Assembly: GCA_013397795.1 (NCBI GenBank) | Contig: VZTJ01006080.1 | Coordinates: forward strand, 118,276 to 182,275 | Direction: 5' to 3' | Length of the DNA stretch: 64,000 nucleotides | DNA from: Orthonyx spaldingii | Lineage: Eukaryota > Chordata > Aves > Passeriformes > Orthonychidae | Part shown: positions 34,681 to 48,515 of the stretch, piece after piece | Numbering within the stretch: position 1 is the first letter of the stretch | How the letters are laid out: each line of letters begins with the position of its first letter | Notes under the pieces: model-generated | The model's input: only the letters and a program-made list of their open reading frames with translations | Told to the model about the DNA's origin: nothing | Database searches by the model: none | Position numbers and translations under genes: made by a program

Positions 34681-37600
34681 GAAACAGAGAGAAAACCAGA
34701 ATAAAAAATAACAGTTAATACACACAATGTTCCCTCAGAGTGTCTCCTCAGACCCTCTGGCACAGGTCCCCACAAGCTCAATCTACATAGCTCCTTCAGG
34801 GTAAAGGAATTTGCAAGTGATGAATATAAAGAATATGGATTTATTTCATGCTATCCTAAACCAAGCAGTGACCAGGTTTATTCACCCACTTTATACAGGT
34901 TCTGATTATGGGTGAAAGAAGGGTGAAAGAACAGGCTGGGAATGGGAGAGAAGATGCAAAGCATTAACATTTAAGGAGGCAAGTGGAGTAGAAGCAGGTA
35001 TCCTAGTTACTCAGCTCCAGTCCTTTTGTCTATTCCACCTTAACGAAGAGCAAAGTTGAGCTTTTATCACTTGCATTTATGCAGGCAGCAGGAACACCTT
35101 GAAATTTAAGCAGCTCATTGGCTGCCTAAAATCTCCAAAGATCTCCAGCTGCTCTACTGTGTAGCTACAAGGTCTCTTAGGAGCACCAATTTAGTGACAA
35201 ACACCTGGCTTGCTAAAATGAGGAGAGGATGAGGAAGGAAAAGGACCACACCACCTAAGCTGCTTCAGAACTGGTGCCACAGGTAGCATAACTCCTGCCA
35301 CAGGGATGCATTCTCAGCACTGTATTGGCATCCCTGATTAATTCTGGAAGACAAGATGAGCCAGAACACAGAGACCTCAATAACTCACTTGCAAACTGGC
35401 AGCTGCTTATCAGAGATGTTTCTACCATCCACCTTCTTTGTAATCGTGCCCCAATGTGATACTCACCACCTTCTGATGTCACAAGGGACACAAGGCAGGC
35501 AGGAAAGAAAGATTCATGACAATAGTTTCCTGCTAGCGAAAAGAAAATGAGTAGTGCCAGCATGATTATCCATTAAATTCGTCAAAGAAAATGAAAATTG
35601 TGATCATCCAACTCAGGATTGTTAGAGGAGGGTAATCAGGATTGCAGCTGTATTATTTTCAGGAACGTGTCATCTTGTCTAGAACCATTTTCACTTGGAA
35701 GGAATAGGAAAGCTCTACCCCTGCACTTAATGACTGCCACTGCAGGGTGAGATACTGAGTGTGATGAAACACTCCAGTTACGTTTGCTACTATGGCATGA
35801 ATGCCAGATACATATTTACTATAAAGTCACACTATTATTCAACAATAAGACCTGTCAGTCATGGTATGTGTTTCTGCACCTCTCCAGAATGCTTAGCATG
35901 CACCACTGCTTACAGATAGTAACAGCCCTGCATTAACTTTTGAGAGTGAAGTAAAGAATTTAATCTCTATCAGTGGTGGAAAATGAGGCAAAGGCATGCA
36001 TGTGGATTTGGAGTGCCTCCATGTCTGCTTCTCTTCAAACTTTCCAAGTAAATGTTTATTGATACTCCTCACAAAATAGCACTATTTGCAAGATTCAGAC
36101 TTAGGTTTTATTAAAAACACAGGGATTTGAGTTTCCCTTCACAAAATTAGGTGTTAAATGATTCAAATGTCAGTGGTCTCAAAAGAAAAAAGCTGCTGCC
36201 TGGGCTGGTAGAAGTTTTTTAACACCTACCAGCAGATGATTTTTGTTAACACCCATCTTAACAAAACTGGAATCTAAATCATAGCAAAGGGTTTCTTTTC
36301 TTCAAAAACTGTCAAACTGAGACTATTTAAAAAATGAGGTGTTTGTAGTTCTTTGGTGTATTTTTTGATCTAGGTACCTCAAATACTATTTGAATTTGCT
36401 GGGAAAGGTGCTTTGGAGAAAGCAGAACTGTTAATATATCATTTGTTTGCATTGTATATGTAAGTTGAATGATAAAAGCAGATACAGACTGTAAGGTACA
36501 TTGTTAAAGGCTAAAAGAAACCCCATATCTTTATTTTGAAATCAGTGAAGCCAGTCTTCTGGGTTTTATTCTGTTTTGGTTATTTGGGCCAATTATTTAC
36601 TTGCTTGAAGTGCAACAGGAATGGCAAAATAGGAAGATTGCTCTTTCTGCAACATATACTTGGTTTATCCTTAAATATTTTCCCTGCTAGGTCTTAACAG
36701 TTATTATAGCTGTCAGTATTATTCCCATCCTACAGGTGTGGGAGAAAAAGCCCTGAACACAAAGAGATGCAGGAACTTGCTCAGTGTCATCCTATGCACG
36801 TAGCAGACACATTCCCCTGCCCCAGGCAAGTCTCAGAGCCACCAGAACACGAGAAATACCACTGAACATTTAATTTGCTATCCCTGAAATACCCAGATTC
36901 AGGAAAGAGAATTTATCTTCAATGATTTATTTCTGTTTAAAGATCTGAACTTGAAGGTGCTCAGAAAGCAGTTATTAAGCTGTTTTGGTGAAGTGATTTG
37001 TGGATTCAAGTAAAACTGAACATAGCATGCAAACAAAGACCCACCTATCAAAGGAAAAACAAGTCAAGGTGAGTTCAAATAAAGTCCATGTTTTAATTCT
37101 TATTGCTTATGGATATGCAAATACATCTGTGTAGGCAACAAAGGTATTGCCATAAACATGTGCTCAAATGACATTCACAGAGGATGGTTTTCTAACTCAT
37201 CCTTTTCTTCCTTCCCCTACACCCCCAACAGGGATTCAACCTAAATGGGTCATGAATTGACTACCTTTGATGTGAATGGTAAACATTTCATCTCCTGCTC
37301 TGCAAAGTCTGCCGGTTAATATTTATAGGGATTGAGGAATATTAAGTTATTTGAGAACGAGCATATACATATTCCCACAAATACAGAGAAGGAGTGGAAG
37401 GGAAGAGATTGTCAAGGTTTACAAAGATATCAGATTGTGAAGAGTCTTGTGAAGGCATCAGATGGTGAAGGAGCTAGTTATTTACAAAAGGAACAGAGTC
37501 GTTTTAATGAACACATTTCATTAAAGTTTAATATTGTCTTATGTTGTGCATCTTAAATTCCAGGCTCCTGAAAGAAGGTGATTTCATGTGAATCTCCACT

Positions 37601-39175
37601 TTCCTTGTTCATTCAACATTCTTGTTAAAAACATTAAGCCTTACAGCCACAAGGAAAAGTAGAGACCTTTCAGACGGAGACCTTCAAAAATTTTGATTTA
37701 TGCAGGCTTCATGATTTTAGAAGGTTTTGCTTCATCTTCAGAAGTGCTGATAACAGTGGAAGCCCTGATTGATATGAAAAATCATAAACCTCATCAGAAA
37801 TCTGAGATTTCTTTCTCAAAAAAACCAGTGAATGTAGACAGAGTGCAATTGTTAGGCATCCTTAGTCTGGCAGAGAGCAGAGGTCAGGCAACAGCAGCTC
37901 CACTTTACTAAAGGAGGAAAGCTCTAAGCTTTGCATTTTTCATCTCACCCTCAGCCCTTTTCAACTCCACGACATTATGGGTATCAACACATTCCTTAAA
38001 TTTCTCATCTACTGCATGTTGGGGGTTTTAGTATGGCTCTTCACCTTTCCATTTCACCACACTGTTCATGCATGGATTGTGTCCCTTTGAAGGGAAGATG
38101 TTATTCCACCTGATACCCCACCTGACACATTGTACTGCTTAATGCTCCACCATATCCTAGCTGGGGTAATTTGTGCTGCACCAGCTTAGAAGATCTTCAT
38201 GTGTTTTCCCCTGCCAAATTACTGTTTCCCTTTCTCATCACCTTTGGTCTCAGTCCTTCTCAGCTGTGCAGATGGAGATGAGGAAGAACTGTATAATTAA
38301 AGTGACAGCATTTATCTTTGTCACTTGGTGAGGTGTGCCATGGACATGTGCATCAGAGCACAGGGTGTTCTCAGCAGCAGCAGCTGCTGAGTACAAGGCT
38401 GAGCCTATCAGTACTAGAAATTGCTTTGAAAGATATTGGTAAACATTGAAATTATGGTAAAAGAAATTTGAGGTGTGTGAGGGTAAAAGTAATGCAACTG
38501 ATGTGTTTAGTTGAATTCCCTGCTTTGCTAGCAGCTCCAAATGCCTTCTTCTAAGTACTTTGTGGCTTTAGGCCAGCATGCCTATAACCTATCTGCCCTC
38601 CAGGGAAATGGTTCATGAATTGCAAAGTGTAAGACTAACTCAAGATCCATTAGGGAATATATGGAGGCTGAACCATGTTTTCTTCATAATCTATGGCGTG
38701 TCTAATATCCAAGATAGAGTATAAGGTGGGAAAAGTGGGATTACAGGTACTGCACTCTTTATTTCAAGAGACAGGTCATCATATCAGCCCCTTCTCTAAA
38801 TAAATGGTCTGGGTTGGCACCTGGTTAGAGGTGGGAGCTTCCTAACTGCCTAAACCTCCAATTGCAGTTACTAAGGAATAAACAGGCAGGCAAATTACAT
38901 AGTGCAGGTGGCTGGTTCCCCTGTTATAATGCAATTTTAAGTGAGAGCAAAATGCAGAGTGAGGTTATTTGTGGTGCCCTTGGGAGGAGAGGAATATTTG
39001 CCTTCAGCTGTATTGTGCATGTAGCACTGGAAATCTGCAAAAAGAGGTTTCTTTTCTTTATGCATAAAATGTCCCCAAGATCTCAAAACAACTTTGCTAC
39101 TTGCAAATTTGAAGTATTAATTATTTACCATCAGTTTGAACAAAATAGAAATAATATATAAATTGTAATCTAAAC
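34681..39175. other. Non-coding single-copy stretch
   Basis: No supported exon, RNA gene or interspersed repeat was recognised in about 4.5 kb. Confidence 0.5.
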
Positions 39176-39258
39176 ATGACGCTATATATAATATGCTTAT
39201 AATAAAATAATGTATAATATAAAATAATATTGTATATTATATATATGATGTATGTATA
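39176..39258. repeat. AT-rich low-complexity tract
   Basis: Almost pure A/T with TATA, ATAAT and TATTATA words over about 80 bp. Confidence 0.85.
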
Positions 39259-41212
39259 GAGAATATGAAAAAAAAGGCCCCGATGTCCTCTGCTTGGAAT
39301 TGTCTGGAATCTTGCCAGCTGAATCAGAATTTCTGCTGCTCCTCGGTATGGACTGTTTGAAATGTTTTCCTCAGTTACTCTTTGAGAACATAATATGCTT
39401 TGGCATGAAGCTTCTCATGTCCCTAAGGATAAACCTCTCTCTCTCTGTTACTTAATTACTTAGTACTTTCTTACTTAATTTTTGAATTCAGGGTGCGCTT
39501 CCAATCCAATAATTTTGCCTTACCTCCTTTCTAGTTTAAGTCAAGGAGTCTTAAGCTAGTATGGAAAGGATTATGGCATTGTAAACCCAAATTTCCAGAG
39601 TCAGAAGGCTTTGTACCATAGTAGGGATATACAGAGGAGAAGCTAAGAAATAAATGAAGAAACTCGGGCTATGAAGCCTTTCCCAGCTGCCTACACACTC
39701 CTAAGGGTCAGGAAGGAACAGATATTTTCTTCAAGAGAAGTACCAAGTAAAAGAAACTGGCAACGTCAGGAGTTGAAAGGCACTCTCCAGGTCAGCCCAA
39801 ACTCTTCCCTTTGAACGTTCAGTATCATTTCTCCAAAGAAAATGAATTCACCATATCAAATCCCTTTCATCATCCCATTCAGTGGAAAGCTGCCTTCTCA
39901 ACCACACCCTTCTCCGTTCTTTGTTTTTCAAAAGTGTCTCCCCAAAAGAGCATCCTCACCACTCACTCTTCTCTCTGAAAGGCTCCCAGAAGGACTGGAT
40001 GATCTTCCCTCTGTTGTTTAGTTGTTCACCCCACCTGGAATAGAAGCAATTATCCTCTACTGGGCCAAACCCAGTAGATTTTCCTGGGCCAGCTGTGATG
40101 GCTCTTATCAGCAAACATCCCATGACCGCCCAGCTGTAAGGTGATCCCTGCTCAGAAAGGGGAGCAGCACAAACTTTGAACGACAGACATGAGGCTAAAA
40201 GGAACGATCCCCAAGCAGTCATGTAAAAAACAGGAAGTTTCATTAGTACATCTGATCTCTAAGGATAATATTTTGCAATTGAAAGTCAGACAGGAAACAG
40301 TGCAGATGTTGTTTCCATGTAGTCTTCTTCCAGCTACAGGTAGAAAATAATTTATCTCATCTTTGTCATAAGTGTCATCACCCTTGTGGCAGCACTGCAT
40401 TTCTGTTCTTAATTGGATGTTTCTGATTTGTTGAATGGATATTGTTTTATACACTCGCCTTTTTTGGTTACCGTAATTAATTTGTTGCCACAGGCTGGAC
40501 TGAATAGGGACAGGTTTGGAATATTTGTCACTTAGCTTTGACCCAGCAAGATGTCTGAAAATATGCACCCACTGAGTAGTCCCTCTGTATTAGACCTAAC
40601 ATGGCTATAGTTGAACAAAAATATCATGCTTTTATTGATACTAAGGATATACTTTTTCCAGACAGTGTTGATTAGTCTACCCTGGAAATAAGAAGATGAT
40701 AATATGAGTATTTCCTTCCTCCTATATATACAAAGACTTTTAGAAGTGACTGGAGATTTTGCTGGCAGAACATGAAGCAGTGTAAAGGCATGGATTTATT
40801 TTGCTTCTCATTACAGAATAAGATACCAGACTCTGGAATACCATTTCCTTTGAAATCAAAAGACTGACATCATGAATGACTTCCAAAAAATGTGATCTGC
40901 TAGCAGTGCCAGAGCTGGAATCTCAAATTGTTTATACTAACATTATTTATTTTGCTCTACAGTTCACATTCATAAAGTCCATTTTTATTGATTCTGCATG
41001 ATTTGTTGAATGGGAACATTTTATTATTCCATACCAGGCAAGCAGCTCCCGCATAAATGTATTTATAAAGTACTTTTATATGCAAATACTTATTTCTGCA
41101 GTCAACAGCAAGAAAATGCCACAGAACTTCATCAGCTGCAGAACTGGTTTAGAAGAGTGATTCCCAGGCCAGAAGATGCCAAGACTAAATGAGAGCAAGG
41201 CAAAGAGACATG
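39259..41212. other. Non-coding single-copy stretch
   Basis: No supported exon. A 138-codon minus-strand frame at 40568-40152 shows no known domain. Confidence 0.5.
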
Positions 41213-41297
41213 TTTGGGTGGTGGGCTTGGCAGTGCTGGATTAGTGGTTGGACACATTAGTGGTTGGTCTTTTCAGCCTAAAGGATTCTACAGTTCA
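41213..41297 (+). mobile_element. CR1 LINE 3' tail, plus orientation
   Basis: GGTGGGCTTGGCAGTGCTGG, GGTTGGTCTTTTCAGCC and AAAGGATTCTACAGTTC match the CR1 3' terminus. An internal duplication of ATTAGTGGTTGG (19-bp offset) replaces the usual spacing. Confidence 0.75.
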
Positions 41298-43427
41298 TAC
41301 AACCAAGATTTATTCGTGACTGGATAATGCCCCTGGACATTTTCCACCTCTTTGACACTGACCTTGTGTGTTGTTCTTGTTGATCTCTTATTATCACTGT
41401 GTCATCACCACTGCCAATGGCGAGCAGCCGGATGGATTCAACACTGATTTATAGCAGCTAAAGTTTTGCTCTAGGAATTTCAGACACCCTGGCACCTTTC
41501 TATTGATCACACTTCAAAGAAAGGGCCAGGAACTGAAGACAAATCTCTTCTGAGTTGTTCAAAGCAGATTTTCTCACTTTCTCAGATCTATCATTATAAG
41601 GCCCTATTTTTCCTAATGCAACTGTAACTGGGTTGACTGTTAAACTCATGTTTTATATGCTTCCCTTTGCTTTTACACTAAAACACATTCCAATTGTAAT
41701 AATTTTTCTGGATTTTCTTCTTATTTTATGCTCTGGAGAAAAGCAAGACAGCTCACAGCACTTGTTATTTGTATCACTTTTCGATCCCAATTTATTTATC
41801 AATGATTGCACATTTTCAGTGTTATCAAGGTGTAAAAATATCATTAGCCTATGACTTTTTTGCATGCTTTTTCTAGCCCTTACCATTTTTTGCTGAGGGG
41901 TATTCACACGCCAGTGATCAGTTGGATATCCTGGATGACCAATTTATTAATGCAGATGTGCTTGGTTTCTCCCTCAGTTTGTTAGGAATACTTATTTTTG
42001 GAAGTGAGACAGAGAAGATGTATTGTAATTTCTGGTGTCTTTGTTTTAATGGATACAGCTGTGTGACATCTTTGTCAGCACAGCGAAAAAGAGAATGAAT
42101 TAAGATTTCTGTGTTTGAAGTTTATTATTTGAATGATACCAAAAGGAAATGTCTTTTTTTTTTCATTTTAAAAACTAATAAAAAATAAAATGTGTCAGCT
42201 GGTCAGTGTCTGACTCTTTTTGTCAGCATTGCACGAGCCAGTTCTTCTCTTGTGTAGCAGCCTGGCATTGCATCTGGAAGCAGCATGTCTCTGTTGCTCA
42301 AGGACAAGACCAGAGGTGTGCGAGTAGGTGCTGCTTTACCTGTGAAGAGTCACTTTTGGACAGGAAGAGTTCATCGTCATCCTGCTGGAATCACCGAATG
42401 GGGAATCCTTAATTTAAAAGCACAAGTAGTAGCAGAAATGCCTGACAAGTGAGTTGCAGAATATTAAGAGACACCTGAGCTCACATTACATGTGTTTTTG
42501 GTGAAACAATAACTATTTTGCCAAAGCTATGCGTGTATCACTGTGGCAATTTTATCCACACATTTTTTCCCCATTTTGTTTTGTGATCATTTATCTGTTC
42601 TGCTTGCGTGCTGTTTTCTGTCTGATATCCAGGTTATCAACTATTTGGAAAGGAGAGTGCTCACGCTATCTTGTCTGATCAGCATTCAGCACAATGAGAC
42701 CCAGTTTGAGCTGTGAATCCTGCGTGCATCTAGACAAACACCTGACCTTGAAGCCAGATGGGAAAAGGACATTATTAATTCAGCCAGGGATGATATGTAC
42801 ATTTTCGATCAATTAATGTACAGTTCTGGCTTCCCTCAAGACAACTTAAGGCAGGAGAGAGCTGAAGTGTAGAAGAAATTCATCACAGATGTGAATTTTC
42901 CAGTGATGGGTGCTTCATAATATCTCAGTGCTAAGATCAAAGCTCCAATGCAGTCCCATGCCCATGCTGTGTTACTATACATAAGGACAGTTCCAAAAAC
43001 GGACAATAAAAGTGCTAATCTGGCGGCAATTACTTAGCTGAAATTTCATACAGAGCAACTTTTTGAGAAAAGATGTAATGTTTTCATCTGTGACTCTGCA
43101 TTTACCCTGTGTGTTGAACAGTGGTTGCAGGAAAGTTGCTAAATCCCTTTGTTTATAGTGCTAATGTGATGAGTTCATTATTTTTTAAGTTTGGGGGATA
43201 AATGCAGAGAAAAATAAAACCACCACTCTTTTCTGGGCAATACACATAGAGTGTGGCTGACAGAGGTCCTTGAAAGCGTCACAATACATTAAGTGATACT
43301 AAAGCCAAGAGCCATTTTCTGTTATTTAATATTAATTGCATGTTCTATAACTGTACACAGTGCATCTCCTGTGCCTTTGTTTACAGAAAGAATGAAACCC
43401 CTTTAGAATCAATCCTTCACAAAATGA
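41298..43427. other. Non-coding single-copy stretch
   Basis: No supported exon. A perfect inverted repeat TGTACATT / AATGTACA (42796-42822) surrounds TCGATCAATTA in an AT-rich setting. Confidence 0.5.
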
Positions 43428-43450
43428 AAAGTCCTTGTGACAAGGACTTT
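43428..43450. repeat. Perfect 10-bp hairpin, 3-nt loop
   Basis: AAAGTCCTTG, then TGA, then CAAGGACTTT forms a perfect stem-loop. The stem is too short for a typical microRNA precursor, and there is no flanking complementarity. Confidence 0.85.
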
Positions 43451-46250
43451 CCACTCTACAAAAATAGCTGTAAAATATTACTGTATTTTGGTTTTGACAC
43501 TGTGATCATATTTTTCTAGTATCAAGCAAAGCAAATGGCAAATTCCTCTAGAACAAAGAATAAAATATTTTGCTTATGCATATATGGGATAAGTTGTCAA
43601 TCATGCAAGAAAAACTACAAGTTATCAGGAATTTCAAGGGTTATGCTACAAAGGGCAAATCTAAAAACTGCTCAGTAATCATAGACTTAATGTCTTGTGT
43701 GCACTTAAACATTTGTAAATTGAATAGAGGAATAGAATGGATGTTGATGTCTTGCCTTTATAGAAAAATATTATTTTGATGATAAAGTATTTTCTAGTAT
43801 GTATTCAAAATTAGAATAAAACAGGCTCTCCAAAAATACTTCATTCCTATCAAATGCTTAGAGCCCCCAAAAAAGCTTCAAAATTTTTCAAGTTGCTTTG
43901 CAATGAATGCTCTTTAAAAGCATTGAGTTCGAAATCTTCACCCAAATATTACACATGAATTCACTACACTTTTTTTTTTTTGCCAAACACCAGTGGACTT
44001 TGTAAAGCAGAAGGAAGCAATTTAAAATATCTCTGTGATGTATTTACACTTATCTACACTAATCTCAAACTAATCTTGAGTTTTACACTCTGCAGAGTGG
44101 CAAAAGCAAGCTATAAAAAGAAATAACAGCTCCAGACCAGAGGCTTCTGTTACCTCAAATCTCACACTGTTAAATCTGTGTTTAGGGAGGATGGGAGAGA
44201 TCTATAGCCATTAAAAGCACATTAAATTATCCCATTAGGCTAAAGTGTAGAAACGTGACCTGTTGCAGTTCTATTTTTATTATGGCCATCCTTGTGCCTG
44301 AGAGGTTGATGTGTGTGCTGCAGAAATACCAAGCTGCAGAGAACTATCACAAATAAAGGGGCAGGTGAATTGGTAAGAAAGCCCTTAATGACAACTTCTG
44401 TACTAAATACAGTTTGGTTTCCTATTTGGACATCAAAAACATAACTGAGCTACCTGAACAGTTGCCTTTTGGTGTGAATTAGATGTGGCCTTAGAAATGC
44501 CCCAATATCACTGTATCAAAGCTGCTGTTTTTGTATCATGTTGATCAATAACCATGACCAACACTCCTCCCTCCTGTGATTTATGAAAACAATCACAAAG
44601 GGACAATGGTATAGCTGCTGCCTCCTGCCAAGATGCAAAGGCACAAAAGTGTGGCATCAGCTGTGTCTGGCAGGATCAATGCCTTCCATCAGTCCTAATG
44701 TGAGAAGAAAGGAGTCTCCTGGAGCTTTGGCCACCCTCATGCCCAGGTCCATCACTAGTAATTGAAGAAAGTGTATTTGAATGTTGCACTTGGCACTGAA
44801 AATCTTAAGAAATAAACACGCCAACCTTAGAAGACAGGCTGGAACATCTTCTAATTATACCATGGCAGTAAGTCTGAGCAACAGGTGTTATTCCATGTTT
44901 TTTGCCTTTTTTTAATAAAAAAAGACAGGTTTCCACTTTTTCATCCTCTGTACTTCTGAAGCACTGCTTTCCAAGAATCTCATATTAAAAGAAATTGCAC
45001 TGAAAAACAAAACCTCCCCAAAGCTTTTAATCAACATAATTTATTCCCCCAGTGCTGTAACAGTATCAATTAAGGTTGTCTAGCTTTTTTATTGCAGTTA
45101 CTGAAGTACACTTTTACTTGGAAAAGGAAAAGCATCTCTGCAGTTGAAGGCAGCTTCTCTTTTACTGGTAGCATGAAAATAATACCTAAAAGTTCCAAAT
45201 AGAACTCATGGCCCTGGGTAGTTTTGACCCTCGTTGCTCCAAGTAGCATGGAAAATAATTTTTCTAGCTTGTGAACATTGCTGAGAGGACAAATTTTTTT
45301 CACCTGTTCTGCATCAGGTAGTAATTGAGTTATTTGTCATTTCTATTTAAAGATGTTCTATTTTTTCATTTTGAATGGATATAAACTTCCAGAAATTGAT
45401 TTTTTTTTACACATTTCTCTGCTATATTAAAGGCAAGGTCAGTACACGGAAATAATTCCTCACAAAAGTCCTTTGCAATCACGTCATAGATCAGATTCCT
45501 TTTTGATAAGTGAATCCAGCAGATTCCGTAAGTATCTCATCTTAGTGCATTTTCTGCAGCCCCTAAATGCTATCTAATGTGTCCTTAATGTACCTCTCCA
45601 GCCTTTCTACAAACTTTTTAATTAAAGCACCAATACTCAGAGAGCAGCACTTGAACCTAATCTCAGAGTCCAGAGAAATGTGTGCCCCGTGGGTCTCAAG
45701 GACTCAATTTCCATCAATAAAAAGAAAGGAGAGGGAAAAGAAATTAATGCACAGTCACCTTTGTGATGGCATGAATGTGGGTTGCAGCATGCACTTGCTG
45801 AAGAAGAAAAGCAAAAAATGTGTCCCTCCATGGGCTACCAGCTCCCTACCAGAATTTGTGTGCACCACTGCTGTGTCTTCTGGTTGGTAATCATCAGACT
45901 AAATACTCTTTTTAGGTGAAAAGCACAACCTGTCAAAAATCAAAGCATCCCAAGAAACATTACTTTGGTACACATCTCAGTCCCTCTGCAGTCAAAAGGG
46001 TTTTGCAGTTATTAAAGTCTTTGGCTTTATGTTGCCATTCAAACAGACTGGATATTTAGAAAGTAAGTGAAATTCTATTAAAAAAACCCATATGGTTTTT
46101 TTGGGTTTTAAAAGGTGAAAAGCAAGCCCAAATTTTCAACTGGCCCTTTACATTTTATTTATATTCCTTCCAGATAATTATTTGCAAAAAATTCCAACTA
46201 AACCAGTTAGGTTCAGCAATGTCATAAGGACCCCAGTCAGACCCTATAGC
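43451..46250. other. Non-coding single-copy stretch
   Basis: No supported exon. A hairpin of seven A plus CC facing GG plus seven T lies at 46080-46102. Confidence 0.5.
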
Positions 46251-46354
46251 TGAGGGTATAAATAAGTAATAAAAGTGAGGAGAAAATTCACCACCTCAAA
46301 TATATGAGGGTATAAATAAGTAACAAAAGTGAGGAAAAAATTCACCACCGCAAA
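46251..46354. repeat. 54-bp tandem duplication
   Basis: A 54-bp unit beginning TGAGGGTATAAATAAG is present twice (46251-46304 and from 46305), with only about three mismatches over the first 48 bp. Because 54 is divisible by three, a minus-strand frame reads as an 18-residue repeat, but there is no evidence that it is translated. Confidence 0.92.
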
Positions 46355-46358
46355 ATAC

Positions 46359-48199
46359 AATGGGGAAAGACCTTCATGTTCTGACACCTCACATGAGTCG
46401 ATTGAAGAATACACAGAGGTCTTTGTGCAGAGCAGGAATCTCTCCCAACCATGTGGCACATTGCAGCACCATGGCAGTTTATTTATTCCCTTCTTTGCTT
46501 TTAGCTTCTTAATTCCTGTGGCCACAGCAGCTTTGACAGCCCCCCCATGGGAGCATGTTCTGCAGATGAGTGTCTGAAGAGCAGGTGGAAAGAACAGATC
46601 CCTGGCTGTAACCTCACATTCAGCCCAATTCTCGATATTAGAATGAGTTATTTGAGTTACAGGGTTTTATAAACACTGGGTACACTAAGGTCATCAAGAG
46701 GAACACTGTCAAATGAGGTTCACTTAACCCTGTCCTTGGCTTGGGCCCTGGTCCCTCTCTAGTGGCAATGAACAATATAGGTACAGCAGCTCCAGGTGAA
46801 GGAAATCTCCCTGTTCCTCAGCTTATCTCGGTGAGTGACTGCATCTGTACTCAGGGTGAATGCTTAACACACACTTCCCTGCCCTGGCATCCTGAAAACA
46901 TAAATTCTGCAAACTGCAGCGTAAGCATTCTTCTGACTTCTCCTGGTAATTGGTTTGATGGATACTAAGAGCTGGACAAGCAATATAGCCTGCACAATTT
47001 ATTGCTATAGCTAATTATAGAGAGTATACACGTGCAGCATGGTACAAAGAAAGAAAGGTATACAAGTACACACATGTACAAAGTATCCCTATATTCTTCT
47101 AGCTCCAAATAAAATTTCCTGAAGTACTTCCAATCAACATCTTTGAAAATGCAATCCAATCTTAACATAGTTAGTATACTCACAGAGTCACCTTTTATGG
47201 CCAGCTTAAAAGTATTTGGCTAAGCATCAGCACTTACATTTAAACACTCTGAACATGCTGAGCTACAAAATCTGAAATCCTTTAAACAAGGTGGAAACTT
47301 AATATTGTGATTGCTCACTGTAGGAAAGAGGGAAACTTCACCAACGGCTTGGTAAAAACCAGTCAGCCTTAGTTATGTCAGTCAGAAATTGTCTCTAGTG
47401 CTTCTCACTCAAACACGAGATCTCCGTCTCAGTGTTACCAAGCCTGTCCTCCTCCACTGAAAATTATGAAAACTCAGTGATCAGCAGCCACCCATTTCAT
47501 CCAGCTGCATTTCTTTGACCACAGCCTGTTCCTCAATTAGCTTTTAAATTAAACATTTGTTTCCCCAACACCAACAGTTCTACAACATGTAGAATTAGTT
47601 GAATTAATTAGTCAAATTAGCAACAGGCAAAATCATCATGCTAAGATGTAAAAGCTATTTGTGGGCCAGATCGAAAGCTCAATTAACTTAATTACTGACT
47701 TAGCATTTAATTCAGTGTGCCTTGATCCACCCCTGTGTTTGGTTTGGGACCAGTTTCCCTTCTGGGATTTGGCAGGGACTCAACAGCCACACACACATTT
47801 GAAAGGGAGGGTCCCAGCCCCTGGGGAATGTGTGCTGAGCCCTTCCAAAGGAGCTGCAAGACAGACTCCTCTGCGCATGCAGGTGAACCCACAGTGGAAG
47901 GTGTGCTTTGGAAGTCAATCCATGCTGGGAAAGGGAGACAGCCACTGCTGGAGGCTGAGGGTGGCTTCCCTGACGAGTTCTATTATTCTCATCAGGATGA
48001 ATGGACCTTGGAAGTCCCTTCTACTGCAATGCATGCATTTTATCTGCCACAGAACTGCTGGCCAGGGCAGGGTGATGTCTGAACCCCCTGGCATGTTGTC
48101 TGGATTTGTACATCTGCTCGAGGGAATCCTGCCTGCTTTCAGCAGCCCTTGGTGTGGGACAGCAGCGATTGGATCATTGTTTGGGAAGCAGTACATTTA
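46359..48199. other. Non-coding stretch with overlapping open frames at 47.66-48.2 kb
   Basis: Several frames of 90-186 codons overlap on both strands between 47661 and 48221 (longest 186 codons, plus strand). None shows a domain I recognise. The simultaneous openness of several frames argues for composition and chance rather than coding. Confidence 0.4.
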
Positions 48200-48515
48200 C
48201 CACAGAATGGTGTGGGCTTGAAAGCACTTTTAAAGATCATCCAGTCCAATCCCTGCGCCATGGGCAGGGACACCTTCCACGATCACAGGTTGTTCAGAGC
48301 CCCATCCAACCCGACCTTGAACACTTCCAGGGATGGGACATCCACAACTTCTCTGGGCAACCTTGAACCACAACTCTCTGGTTGCGGCAACCTGTGCCAG
48401 TGCCTCTCTACCCTCACAGTCAATATTTTGTTCCCAATATTCAGTCTAAACCCATCCTTTGTTGGTTTGAAACTATTTCCCCTTGTCCTGTCACTCCGTG
48501 CACTTGTCTTTAATT
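48200..48515 (-). mobile_element. CR1 LINE 3' part, minus orientation
   Basis: ACCACAGAATGGTGTGGGCT, CATGGGCAGGGACACCTTCC, CTTCCAGGGATGGGACATCC and CCTTGTCCTGTCACTCC mark a reverse-oriented CR1. About 30 bp of extra sequence is inserted near 48362-48392 between copies of GCAACC. Confidence 0.94.

Noticed and set aside
34860..34910. Compact TATAAAG...AATAAA on the minus strand
   Set aside because: It resembles the solo LTR's core, but no termini or duplication were found, and AT-rich DNA gives such pairs readily.
46244..46525. Minus-strand peptide with an 18-residue hydrophobic repeat
   Set aside because: The repeat only reflects the 54-bp tandem duplication. There is no evidence of expression.
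47661..48221. 186-codon plus-strand open frame, the longest ungapped one
   Set aside because: Several other frames on both strands are open over the same interval, no domain or splice context is recognisable, and it runs into a CR1 copy at its 3' end. Composition and chance explain it.
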